Of a stretch of 64,000 nt of DNA, positions 20,746 to 31,799 are shown piece by piece; the stretch's first letter is position 1; each line of letters begins with the position of its first letter. Below the pieces are notes generated by a model. The model ran no database searches. It saw only the letters and a list, made by a program, of their open reading frames with translations, and was not told the DNA's origin. Source of the DNA: Nymphaea colorata (lineage: Eukaryota > Streptophyta > Magnoliopsida > Nymphaeales > Nymphaeaceae); the NCBI RefSeq assembly GCF_008831285.2, contig NC_045150.1, forward strand, positions 4,788,001-4,852,000, read 5' to 3'. The translations under genes were made by a program, and so were the position numbers.

Positions 20746-22600
20746 AAATGAAGAGAAATGCATTGGCACCATCGTTGCTGGTGGTGGTAGTTTTGCCTAA
20801 GCTGGTCCTTCCAAAAGTTGGTTTTAGGGATATAATTGAGCATGTTATGAATGAAAAGTTATTACACTGTGTGAAGAGCCTAATAATTTAACCTAACCCT
20901 TTCTTCAATTGGGCATCTATGAGGATTTGAAAAGGCTTGTGTTTTATAGTTAACAAAGATTTGAGAAAACTTTTCATCTAGCTAGGTGTATGGCAGACAT
21001 GGAATTGAAAAACATAATTCTTAATTATGCACTTATAAAACATTTTGAGAAAACCAATTTGACAAACATAGATTTGAAATAGGGTATGCTCTTCAGTGTC
21101 AAGATATTGAAGAAGTCAGTTTCCCAAGCTCATTGTTTGGCAAACAAAGATTTAAAAAAAGTTTTAATTTTCTTTAATTGGGTACTTGTTATCACCCCAA
21201 ATATTTTCAAAAATACTGTATGCGGATTTAATCTTTGGATCCTAAGCCCAATTCTAGACCCAAAATAAATTCGCGACTATTCAATCCGAAATGAATTTCT
21301 AAACCCTTGTCCGAACCCAAACACAAAATTCAAATTCATGAATTAGCGTTTGGCTCTCAAATATTGAATTCTATGTATGCTTTGGCAAGTGATTTTGATC
21401 AATTTAGTTTATTTTTGCAAATTAGGTGATCATAAATTAACTATCATTCAATATTGCCAAGAATAATAATTTAAGAAACCCTTCTCAAAAAACAAGTGCT
21501 AGATTGTAGCAGCATTTTAAAAACAAGTCACTTGGATGATGTGAAACTTTTTAGGGTTTTCGAAAGGGCCTTTGGACAATGAGAGGGGGTGACCTTTACA
21601 ACTTTATTCTTTTTATAAGCTAAGATTTGCTTGCCACAATGAACAATCTTTTTGACAATTTAGCACATGATTCTTTTTTCCATAATTAGTTGGGGAAACA
21701 CTTTTTAAATTTTGTCAAGTTTTTCAGATTTGTCAATTTGATTCATTATCCATTTCCATATCAACGATTTGACAGTGAATTAAAAACTTTCCATTTTCAG
21801 TATTTGTATAAGTAAAAATACTTTTTCACCAGGTGGTAGGTTTTCAAATGATTCAGTAAGCTTAAAAAATTGAGAGAAGGTCGTGCTTTGAAGATTAATT
21901 GTTTGGAAAGTATTTTTGATGATTGGCAAGATTTTCATATAAAGGAAAATAACTAATTTTCATAGGCTCAGAATACATCTTATGCAAATGTGGATCTTGA
22001 AATCCTTGTGGCAATTAATTTTGCACTAAGTGTATTACTTATTTTCTCAAGTTAAATTATTGAACATAAAAATGTCCTTTCATGCAGAAAAGAGTTTGAT
22101 TTCAAAAGACTTTAAATTTTGCACAACATAGAAAATACATGAGTTTGTGAAGTCTTGAACGAGATATATACTTTTTCTAAGTAACCTTGTAGTTAGTGAA
22201 TATAATTTAATAGTTGACATAATTTTCACAAACTTATTGATATTTAGTAGTCCAAGTTCTTAGCGAAAACCACTCATGTCGAAAGTAATTGAGTCTTGAT
22301 TGTCTTTTAAAGGGGCCCAAGGCTGTAGTGACTGTTTGCTGGAACATGCATCCTAAAAATTTTGAAAAGCCCGGTCAAATAGAATGATATTAGAAAACCA
22401 AGGGTACAAGTGTGAAAAATTATTTTTTAAAAGATAAGGAGGGTACGATCCATATAATCAAACTTGTAAATTCTACATGTTCCTATTAGCAAGATTTGCC
22501 ATGTAAAGCATTTCAAGACATGTTCACTACTGGAGAAATGCATAAAAAGGGTTAAAACATCTTTGCTGAAATATAAACCAATATACGCAACCTTACATTA

Positions 22601-22765
22601 GGGCCCGTTTGATGGGCGGGTGAAATTTAACGCGGTAAGTTTACCAAGGTAAATTTTTCTAGAAAAATTTAGTGGATGAAATTTCACCCTCTTCCAAAAC
22701 GAGGCCCTGTTTGATTGTCGGGTGAAATTTAACGTGGTAAATTTAACCCTGTTTGATGCACAAGA
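22601..22765. repeat. left terminal and subterminal repeats of the Harbinger element
   Basis: The terminal motif GGGTGAAATTTAACG(C/T)GG recurs at about 22618 and 22720, with a weaker copy TGGATGAAATTTCACCC near 22674. A second GGCCCTGTTTGATT sits at about 22703. Repetition of the end sequence near the end suggests transposase-binding sites, or a nested truncated relative. Confidence 0.65.
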
Positions 22766-23382
22766 AAAATTTAACCTGGAAAATGTTGTTTTTTTTTCTC
22801 CTCCCCAATCTGACGTTGGAAGGAGTATGAATGTGATCTTCCAAAACAACAAAAGATCACCACTCAAATAAATGCCACAAAAGCTTGTGTCAAGAAGCCG
22901 AAACATCTAATGAGAAAGATCATCACCTCATTACCGATTCTTATATGTATAGATTACCCAATCACACCACCAAACGAGAAAGATCATCACCTCATGGAAC
23001 CACCACCAAGCCAAAACCAATAAACAAAAAATGGACGGCAGAACCCATATATTTCTTCATGAATCATCCCAAAACAAATCACCATACAACCAGTTCATTA
23101 AGAGATGGCCATTCACACGATATATATAACAAAAAGCAAAAAGAAATATCCAGCAACACATTACAACAGAAAGCACCTTCTTGAGAGCATCTACAACTGC
23201 AAAAGTTATATATTTGTTCCCAAAAACATTAAACAAAAATTGTCCACAAAAGTTACATAAGTACGAATCCACAAAAGGGTGTACTTTCTACTAAGAAGAA
23301 AAAAAAAAGTTTAATGAGTACATATCCAACAAAGAAAACATGTAATCACAAAACAAGTAATCCAACATTTGTGGCTGCACTT

Positions 23383-23637
23383 TCATTCTTCAAACTTCGT
23401 GTCTTCTATATCTTGCTTTGCGATGACATCTTCAATGAGTGGAGACCTGCGTACTTGCACACCATACTTGTTTTGGAGATACTCATGCATGTGATTTTCT
23501 GCTACTTCTAATGAATCAAACGATCTGAAGATGACACCCTTGTACCGATAGACTAATGGTTGGCACCGCTCCCAGCTGTCATATATGTCTCGCTCACGTC
23601 CTTCGAAAACCACATAGTACTTTTGGCGGAGCATCAT
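23383..23637 (-). CDS. RNase H1 N-terminal / viroplasmin-type domain ORF inside the Harbinger element
   Basis: Predicted 84 residues. Residues 6-52 (KYYVVFEGRERDIYDSWERC, then a KGVIFRSF segment and a helix ending in EYL) match the small RNA/DNA-hybrid-binding fold found at the N-terminus of RNase H1 and in the caulimovirus P6 group. There is no RNase H catalytic domain after it; the tail is charged and ends in EDTKFEE. The ATG lies just after a predicted splice acceptor (TTTTCAACAG|G, exon start 23647) and overlaps the stop codon of the spliced transposase frame (ATGATG). It could be translated by reinitiation, from its own transcript, or not at all. I do not know such a partner as standard Harbinger cargo. 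Confidence 0.65.
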   Translation of the reverse strand: MMLRQKYYVVFEGRERDIYDSWERCQPLVYRYKGVIFRSFDSLEVAENHMHEYLQNKYGVQVRRSPLIEDVIAKQDIEDTKFEE

Positions 23638-24482
23638 CTTCGTTGTCCTGTTGAAAAGAAAACAAATGTCAGACAATCAAACTGAAGAAGTTGTCAACAT
23701 TTATAAACAAACTTACTATTCAATTGATAATCTGTAAACATTTGAGATGATATAGCTGCTCTCAAAGCATTGTTGCTTCCTCGCTGATGTGTTTGGCTTG
23801 CAATTTCAGGTTCGCTTAAGACGAAGTTATCAATCAAAGGTGCATCTTCATCATCAAATTGCTCGACATTTGGATTGTGTTCAATTATGAAGTTGTGCAG
23901 TACACATGTAGCAAGAACAATTTGAGCTTGTTTTTGGAAAGGATACTGAACTTGCATTTTCAATATTGGAAAACGACCTTTCAACATGCCGAAAGTTCTT
24001 TCTACTGTATTTCGGAGTGATGAATGCCTATGGTTGAATAATTCTTCTTCTGTTCTTGGTGACCGTGCTCCCCGAGTGTTAAACTCAGACATATGATAAC
24101 GATGTCCTCGATAAGGTGTAAGCAAACCAACAATGTTTGGATACCCCCCATCAGCCAGATAAAATTTGCCTACAATTGAACACAATTTATTTATACATTG
24201 ATACATGCTTCTTAATAAAAGACTGAACTGGTTGGTGGAACTACGTACCTTCTGGGACAACAAATGGGTCTGTTTCATGATCTAGTGCATTGTACAATGC
24301 TCTTGAGTCTGTTGCACTTCCTTCCCATCCAGCCAAAACGTAGTGAAATCTAGTATCTAGGCCGACTACAGCCATGAGGTTTTGAGAAACGAAACATTTT
24401 CTATTGCGAAACCTTGCTTGATCTGAAAAAGGGACCCAAGCAGCTATATGTGTGCCATCGATTGCTCCTAAACATTCAAACC
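23634..24482 (-). pseudogene. Harbinger (ALP1/HARBI1-like) DDE transposase, N-terminally truncated
   Basis: Inferred exons: about 24482-24249, 24169-23717 and 23647-23634, joined by GAAG|GTACG to TTGTAG|GC and AATA|GTAAGT to CAACAG|GA; all phases fit. It reads FECLGAIDGTHIAAW (first Asp), LAGWEGSATDSRAL, FYLADGGYPN (second Asp) and NTVERTFGMLKGRFPIL (Glu), so the acidic triad is intact, and ends YQLNRQRR. The normal N-terminal portion is missing: just upstream of FECLG the sequence is ORF1 in another frame. I infer that a deletion removed the 5' half, so the element is not autonomous. A nonspliced reading ends a few codons later at 23694. Confidence 0.8.
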
Positions 24483-24596
24483 TCCTCCGGATTTCATGCC
24501 AGGGATGCGTGACTGCTCCACAAGAAACTGGACTAAGTAATCCATTTGTGGTTCAGTCCACGTAAGATTTTCTCTTGAAGGACCGCTGTCTTCCAT
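24468..24596 (-). pseudogene. Harbinger ORF1 remnant, Myb/SANT-like (Myb_DNA-bind_3) N-terminus
   Basis: ATG at 24596 opens 42 codons: the segment LTWTEPQMDYLVQFLVEQ matches the first helix of the Myb/SANT-like DNA-binding domain of plant Harbinger ORF1 proteins, and SRIPGMKSGGG is the usual loop after it. It then runs out of frame into the transposase core and stops at 24468. ORF1 normally helps the transposase bind the ends and enter the nucleus; only about a third of the domain survives. Confidence 0.7.
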
Positions 24597-24837
24597 GGTA
24601 ACGTTTTGTATAATAATTCTTCACAGTAACAGTAATATAAATCTAACATGAAGAACAGTTGTACGAGAAACAACCACAAAGGAGCATCAGAAACCAAAAG
24701 CAAAAGCATGACATAAAGTTCCCACCATAGCCAACTAAAAGGATAACTAGACCTTTGATACACAGAAAAGAAAGGAAATTCATCTCAAAATTAAACCTAT
24801 ATAAGAAAGCATCACAGAGTTTATAATAGGCACCAAG

Positions 24838-24955
24838 AAAACATGCTGGGACATGTGCATATGTTTATAACTAGTGAAGTTTAACAAGGGTGTGGAGGAA
24901 TTAACTCAACAAAATGAAGAAATGCTGGGACATGTGCATATGTTTATAACTTCAT
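24838..24955. repeat. short direct repeat, 78-bp period
   Basis: TGCTGGGACATGTGCATATG followed by TTTATAACT occurs at about 24844 and 24922. Confidence 0.8.
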
Positions 24956-25689
24956 ACTTTATATAAAGTATAAACATATACATATCTGTAATTAAAAAAT
25001 CTGATAAGATCCTCTGTTACTTCAACACTGTAATATGCATATGCATGCTTGAGTTATATTTTTGTATTTGGCGCTTAGGTCATGTAACTGTTGGCTAAGT
25101 CTAGTTAGTTTCTTTCTGCTGGAACCTGATTTACTTTTTGATGTTGGAACTTGTAGGTAGAAATTAACGTGAAAATCAATTAAACACTTGCTGCCCACCC
25201 AAGAATGTGGGAAGCAAAGTAACCACATGCTTGGGATTACATCAAGTTCATTATTTTTCCATGATCTACGAAGTAGAACGGGATGAGAAAAATGGTGGAA
25301 ACAAGTTCTAATGATTCTTTCATCATAAACTTGGACCAACTCCCTTTGTTAACAAACTAAAATTGATTATGCTATGGAGAAAAATAATCCAAAACATGAA
25401 CTATTGAAGCCTAGCATAGAATTCAGGATAGGGAGAACGAGGACACCATTTGGTCTGTTTTAGTTACAAACAAATTGTAAATAGACAACTAAACATATTG
25501 TAATAAAAAAATTTACAAGTTACGGACAGAGTTACAGACCATATAATGAAACAGTATTTCTATAAGCATTATGACAGTAATGAAATGGCAAACAATTTAA
25601 AGTCATGGGGGATGCACTTGATCAAGAAAGACCTCCTTCGACGCTGGTGGACAATGACTATATTAACCAAGGCTCACCTCCTTCGAGAA

Positions 25690-25895
25690 TTGGCAGCAGC
25701 TCGTCGAGAAGAAGAAGCAAAAAGCAAAGTCCCTTGTGAAATAACAATGTAAACGCCCAAATCAGTCGTCGAAGTTCCTCAATGGGAGAAGAAGCGGAAG
25801 GCAAATGGGTCTGAAAAATTACAATGCCAACGCCCAAAGCAGACATATGATAATCAATGGGAGAAGAAGCGGAAGGCAAAATCCCCCGTGAAATT
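25690..25895. repeat. tandem repeat, about 74-bp period, 2.5 copies
   Basis: GGGAGAAGAAGCGGAAGGCA occurs at about 25784 and 25858; CGCCCAAA(T/G)CAG occurs at about 25753 and 25827; a GAAGAAGCAAAAAGCAAAG relative starts at about 25710. The array lies inside the Harbinger element, between its long 5' flank and ORF1. No product is recognised for the ORFs crossing it. Confidence 0.7.
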
Positions 25896-27170
25896 AATAA
25901 GTCTCCATGGTTAATTTATATTCTTCTTCTTCTTCTTCCTTTTCTTCTCTTGTAAAATCCATATTATCCTCATAAACTATTTTATGTTCTTAGGAGTTAG
26001 CTGCTTTCTATTTCTGTACGTACAAATAATTTTTGGGCACAAGAATTTCCCAACATCCATCAAAGAATCTATACTTTTGTGAGATTTTACTTTAGCAAGA
26101 TATAGCTTGGACCTATTCATTTCAATAGCACGATGGTTTAAACAGGATATAACAGGCAAAACCGCTTGCAATCCCATGGATGGAGGAATATATCAAATAA
26201 CGCAGATTATGCAACAACATGCTGGTCCTCTGTGCTATTGTACTCGACAGAATGATGCAGTTTAACTTTCAGACGTATCAACCACACACTTGAGATGCAC
26301 CATCAGCTTTATACCTTCTATGCTTTTCTTCCTCAAACACTAGGACAAAACCACAAATTTTTGTCTATAAGAGCTACAAAGATGCCATCGATCTACCATC
26401 AACCTAAACAGTAAAAAGCTGCATTTAAGGCCCTAATAGTCCTAGGAATTAAATCATACCATAGCTATGATTAATTAAACAGCCAAATAATTTCTCATCA
26501 AAACTGCAAGGCACAAGAACGTGAATCATTTTCACGAATAGGCACAAACAATTGGTCCCCAGAACGCAATATCAAATTATTTTTAATAGAAGTTCAGGAG
26601 GAAATGATCGGAACGAGAATCCACTGTAGATGAATCACAAAAACAAGAGTGCACAGATTCATCTTTAAATTTACTGAAAACAAATGTTCCCAAATCGATT
26701 TGGGGGTTCTCATGGCTTTTCCTTCGCCATCATTAACTAGTCTTTCATTGACCACTAACAGGTTCCTTTATAATGACAAAAAGTCTGTACAGAGAATCAG
26801 GAACTCTAGATTGGTTCTCTCCCTTCCAACACAAAGACTGTATACAAAATCAGGTTGTGTAGTTTTTTGTTCATTGCTTTATCCACACTTACACTCTAAA
26901 CCATAACAACTGCATACAAAATAGGGTGAGTAGGCGCGGACGATGAGGCACAGAGATAACTTCAGCCACGTATGGTTTCAGTCTAAGAAGTTGCGACTGT
27001 GAGGCAGAAAGAAAAATGGGGAAAAATGTCCGTTGCCGGGCGTTCAAGGGGGGAAAAAATGGGGGCGTTTGAGGGTGCTACCCAGCACAGACAAATATAG
27101 GTCGCTGAATGTTCCAGGATGCTGCGATGGCGGCCAAGAAAGGGGGGAAATGTGGGCAGCTAGCGAAGGG

Positions 27171-27274
<104 letters not shown>

Positions 27275-27461
27275 GGCTGAAAAATGTCGGACGCCGGCCG
27301 CTTGAGGGTGTTGCGACAGTCGACGGTGAGACCTGGTTCTGCTCTAATTCGAGTGCGACAGTGAGAAGGCACGAGGGAGGAGGAGCTGCGGAGGGAGGTC
27401 TACGCGTTGCGGAGGGAGGTCGAGCGCTGCGGAAGATTATGTGCCGATGGGTATATTTCGA

Positions 27462-27609
27462 GCGGGTGAAATTTCACCCGCTTCCTTTTCGGTTAAACGG
27501 GTGGAATTCCACCCCGTTTGATGGGTTCTCAACCGGGCGGGTGAAATTTCACCCGCCCGTACAAATTCTTCCTCTCCCGCCCACTTTCACCCGCCAATCA
27601 AACGGGCCC
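27462..27609. repeat. right subterminal palindromes and terminal repeat of the Harbinger element
   Basis: A perfect 20-bp palindrome at 27462-27481 (GCGGGTGAAATTTCACCCGC) and a perfect 26-bp palindrome at 27534-27559 are both head-to-head copies of the terminal motif GGGTGAAATTT. The inverted terminal repeat itself ends at 27609. Confidence 0.85.
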
Positions 27610-28325
27610 TTAAGAATACATGGCATGAATACAAGTTTTCCTATATGGTATTGCTGGTATGAATTTATCTTTGGTCATCTACTAATGTGCCTGTCATAGG
27701 AGCTTTTCTTTGGCTTGTTTTGACATAATTGTGGAGCTTTCAAGTAAGTTTAATACTTTCGGTAGCAAAACTTTTTGACATAATGGTTGATAGATTTTCA
27801 TAACATGTCCATAGCAAAGGAGGGTTTCAGAAGCATTGAAATTGCCTAAGGCAAACATTTACGTTGCGTTTGATTCCTTCATATCTTAGATCCATGCGAT
27901 GATTTCAGATTCTCAGATCTAAGGAACAGAGGTTTTTAAAATCTGACCAGTTTTGCTAATGTGTTTGTCCCCCCCCTCTTTGTGAGCCGGAAAAGGGGGT
28001 TTGAGTCCCTCTTATTCTACAAGGAAAAGAGAGTAAGAGACCTCTTTTTTGGCCAAAATAAGGGGGACTCAAACAACAATTCGACGAGGGTTTTGGTTTT
28101 ATGAGTTTCAAAACCGTCCGCCATTGCCAAGGGTTTCCATTTTGAAAGTTTTGAAACCCTCGGTCATTTTCGAGGGTTTCCTTTCTGAAATTTTTGAAAC
28201 CCTCGACAAATGACCGAGGGTTTCATTCAATTTTGAGATTGGTTTTGAAAATTTTGAAAGCCTCGGCCATTGCCTAGAGTTTTTTATTTTTATTTTTTCG
28301 GCGAGCCTTTAATAGAAGGTCACAG

Positions 28326-28326
<1 letters not shown>

Positions 28327-28360
<34 letters not shown>
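28327..28360. repeat. (AG)n microsatellite in unit B
   Basis: About 17 AG dinucleotides; the matching run in unit A (20506-20524) is shorter and interrupted. Confidence 0.95.
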
Positions 28361-28362
<2 letters not shown>

Positions 28363-28739
28363 GACAACAAATGACTCTTCCTGCCATCACCTCTCCCACA
28401 AAGATGAGATCCACGGGAGAGGTCTGATCCCCCTTTCAACCTAAAATCAGTGGATTTCAGGTGCTTCATGGATCTGAAATCCGTGAATGCTATAATCAGC
28501 ATTTGTTAATGCTGTGGATCTCTCAGGTAAATCCTAGGTCAGATCTGAGATCCACAACTATCAAACGTTCTCCTAAATAAAGAGAGAATGCATTGGCACC
28601 ATTGCTGCCGGTGGTGGTAGTTTTGCCTAAGCTAGTCCTTCCAAAAGCTGGTTTTAGGGATATAATTGAGCTTGTTACCAATGAAAAGTTATTAAACTGT
28701 GTGAAGAGCCCAATAATTTAACCTAACCCTTTCTTCAAT

Positions 28740-29480
28740 TGGGCATTTATAAGGATTTGAAAAGGCTTGTGTTTGATAATTAACAACGATTTGAGAAAAC
28801 CTTCATCTAGCTAGGTGTATGGCAGACATGGAATTGAAAAACATAGTTCTTAATTATGCGCTTATAAAACCTTTTGAGAAAACCAATTTGACAAAAATAG
28901 ATTTGAAATAGAGCATGTTCTTCAGTGTCAAGATATCGAAGAAGTCATTTTCCCAAACTCATTGTTTGGCAGACAAAGATTTAAGAAAAGTTTTAATTTT
29001 CTTTGGTTGGGTACTGCTTGGCCTATACATTTAGAAGTCCTCCTTTCTATCAAGCACTTTGGCCCAATAAAGTTTAGATAAAAATCTTTTTCCTTTTTGG
29101 GCACTTAATTTGTCAAATAAAGGTGTTTTTCCTTTGTTAGATGCTTTGTCAAAAGATGATTTCGTGAGGTCCTTTTTGCAATTAGGGATTAGATAGACAA
29201 AGATTTGATAAAGTGTTTTCCCAAAGTAGATGCTTTGGCAAATAACAATTTGATGAGACATTTTCCCCAATTGATCACAAACATAGGTTTGAGAATGTTT
29301 CCTTCCTAACTAGGTGTTTTGACAAACAACATATTGATAACCTTCTTCAAAAGAGGTATATTCGTAAAAAAAAGAAATAAATTATAAAGCCTTTAATAAA
29401 TCACAAGCCTTTTATAAATTAGGTGTTTGGCAGATAAATGTTTGAGAGAGCTTGCATATCCATTTTGTTATTAAATATTT
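28740..29480. repeat. degenerate tandem motif array, about 45-60 bp period
   Basis: Variants of GTTTGGCAAACAAAGATTTGAGAAAA recur in one orientation: GGCAGACAAAGATTTAAG (28968), GATAGACAAAGATTTGATAA (29190), GGCAAATAACAATTTGATG (29233), GACAAACAACATATTGATAA (29320), GGCAGATAAATGTTTGAG (29431) and others. Each is usually followed by an AATTGGGTA/CTAGGTGT-like word. It looks like an old minisatellite; the right half has no partner in unit A. No coding signal. Confidence 0.55.
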
Positions 29481-30235
29481 AACATTTTTATTTTGGGAGG
29501 AACTTATGGAAGTTATTTTTTAGTTTTTCCTTAATTGGGTATTTGGCATTTTCTACGAAAGATTTCATTTATGTTGCATATCTAATAAGGAGTTAGACTT
29601 TTGGAAAGCTTGAGAAAAATTTAAGCTGCTTTTGATGAATTAATTTTTGAAAATAGGTGTTGATTGGTTCGAACTATTGAGATTTACAATTATCACCATA
29701 TAAACTTTTCCAAAATCTATACAAATATTAGTTCTTACCTTCAATTTCATCATGAAAAGGGAGTCCTAAGACTATGTATCAATTGGATTATGAATTGAAA
29801 TAGGATTATGAGATTTTATTTGTTCGAACTTTATCTTGTCAATATTGTCAAACTTGCTTGGAGTATGTGGCATCCATATGGTCTTCTCCATTTTGATAAA
29901 ATAAGGTTGGATTCTTGTGTTTACTTAATCACTCAATCATATACTTATCGCCTCTAGTTCACTAGCAAGGGAGCTTGTTTGGCGTAATACTTTGAATAAA
30001 GAGTGACTTGACACTTGCATAGTTTTTTATACATAGATTTATTGTTTGAAAATAAGTTCTAAGTGATAATGGAAGAGTTTTCCAAGGTTAATAGAATCAT
30101 TACAAGCAATTTGTGTAATCACACGTATTGTTATAAAAAATCCAAATTTTTATGTTTTCTACAGCTATTGATGTATATGCTTACATGAATGTAGATGGCT
30201 GCATGACCAAGGCTCACTCATGTTGCATTTTAACA
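29481..30235. other. gene-free AT-rich sequence
   Basis: No gene, terminal repeat or duplicated block recognised. Confidence 0.5.
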
Positions 30236-30238
30236 TTA

Positions 30239-30487
30239 GGGGGCATTTAAGAGCCTTGGATTTGAGACCAGATGCAATTTGAGATTATTGAGAATCTTAA
30301 AGATATGGACTTAAGGTCAAATCCTCTCATATCAAACCTCAAATCTAAAGTTTTGGCCATAAATTGAAGATCTCAAATCATGTTTATTTTTCAAATAGTG
30401 GTAAAATATCTGATGTTTGTTTACTTGTAGGTCCCACATAAAAGGAAACTTAGATTAGCCTCCAATCTGAGGCTACCAAACATACCC
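30239..30487. mobile_element. Tourist-like MITE (Harbinger type), 249 bp
   Basis: The left end GGGGGCATTTAAGAGCCT and the inverted right end GGGTATGTTTGGTAGCCT are related. TTA flanks both sides (30236-30238, 30488-30490). No ORF. The ends differ from those of the Harbinger at 22601, so it belongs to another family. Confidence 0.7.
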
Positions 30488-30490
30488 TTA

Positions 30491-31799
30491 TATAAAATAC
30501 CTTGATTAAGTTTGAGAACATGAGTCTCTTCATGGCTGCCAATTTCTTAAGGATATGGCAAAAAATTTTCTTCTAAACTTCTTGCCATCAACGGAGGTCT
30601 CCTACTCACATTGAACAGTTCAAAAGTTTTATACTTATCTTGCTTTTATTTGGAGGTACAAGGAGATCCTTTCAGTTTATCAATATGAAGTCTAGCTATT
30701 TTGGGTGCCCTTATTAGGTAAAAAAGTTTGATGAAACTAAGTTTTATGCACTACCAATAATTAAATGGGATGAAGATTTTTGTGCAAGCTTTCAAATTTA
30801 AATTCAAAACGTCCACTTTAAAGATTCCATGAATGACATAGTGATGCACGATGTATGGATATATGAAGTAAAGTTACATTAATTATGAGTCAATTTATAC
30901 TTATACCCAAACAAAATAGTCCATGGTTGCCTAAAGTCCTAGACCTTTCCTTTCACTACATAGGAAGAATTAAATTTTCAAGACTTAAAAAACTGTTCGG
31001 AGATGAGTGTCTAGGAAAAATATTATGCATTGGAAAAGATTGTCAAAATTCTTGACAAATTTTTACTTCTAAAAGAACCAAACCTTGAATGTTCTGTCAT
31101 CCGTTCGTTATGCTATACACATTTATTGATATATTCTAAAGATAGGATATATCCTAATTATTTTAGGCAACATGATGTTCTATTTGTGGTGCATGTCTCC
31201 TTTAGCAAATTGTTTTCCTTGAAATACTACTCAATGGTATAAGAGCATTTTTGACCTCTCAACTTTTTTGTAAAATTGATTAATGAACCTTTAGGTTTTC
31301 TTGTAAATTAGGTAGATGGATCTCCCAACCATTTGTAAATTGGTTTTCTAGACCTTTTCATGTCACTATTTTTTTCAATTATTTTGTAAATTAAATTGGT
31401 AGGTTTCTGGTCATTTTGTAAATTGGACAGATAGATCTTTTTATCAATATGAACACCTCAACGGCCTTGAATAACATTAGGAAAGAGAATGAGAGGGAAC
31501 TTTTGACAAAGGGCTTTCGTGAGGATTGGGGAAATATAAGCAAGACGAAAGATTTGGCTTTCACTGTTGTTCTTGGGAGTTTGTGTTCTCAAATACAAAG
31601 GAGTTGTTGCTTTTGATTGGGATGAAGATTTGGAGATGTTGGATCTTGCAATTTGGGAGATTGAAGGCAAGAGGGCTTTGGTCATTCCCATGGAGGGCAT
31701 GAAACAATGGTTCAACCATTCAAGTGGAAGGTGATTGCGACTCTCTCTAGTAGGAATACAAGATTGAAAGTCAATTATGCTGTGATTTCAAGGAATTAA
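30491..31799. other. gene-free AT-rich sequence
   Basis: No gene seen. 31240-31450 repeats GTAAATT(A/G)GG-GATCT words several times (TTTTGTAAATTGGACAGAT and relatives), a short degenerate local repeat. The following 350 bp may be the untranslated start of the LINE at 31800. Confidence 0.45.

Larger units (their letters stand above)
18489..21186. repeat. 2.7-kb unclassified repeat, unit A of a direct tandem pair
   Basis: Matches 21332-29016 (after removing the Harbinger insertion) almost base for base over long stretches, starting at AAATTCATGAATTAGCG and ending at GGGTACT. Homology to the third copy extends slightly further left (to about 18430). It has no convincing ORF, LTR or TIR pair of its own. 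Compared with unit B it lacks about 32 bp at 19730 and has gained a 71-bp tandem duplication. It includes the CCCTCGG hairpin block at about 20040-20745. Confidence 0.85.

Noticed and set aside
26649-26906. 85-codon ORF within the Harbinger 5' side as captured host gene
   Set aside because: No recognisable match; near ORF1's upstream region and likely noncoding.
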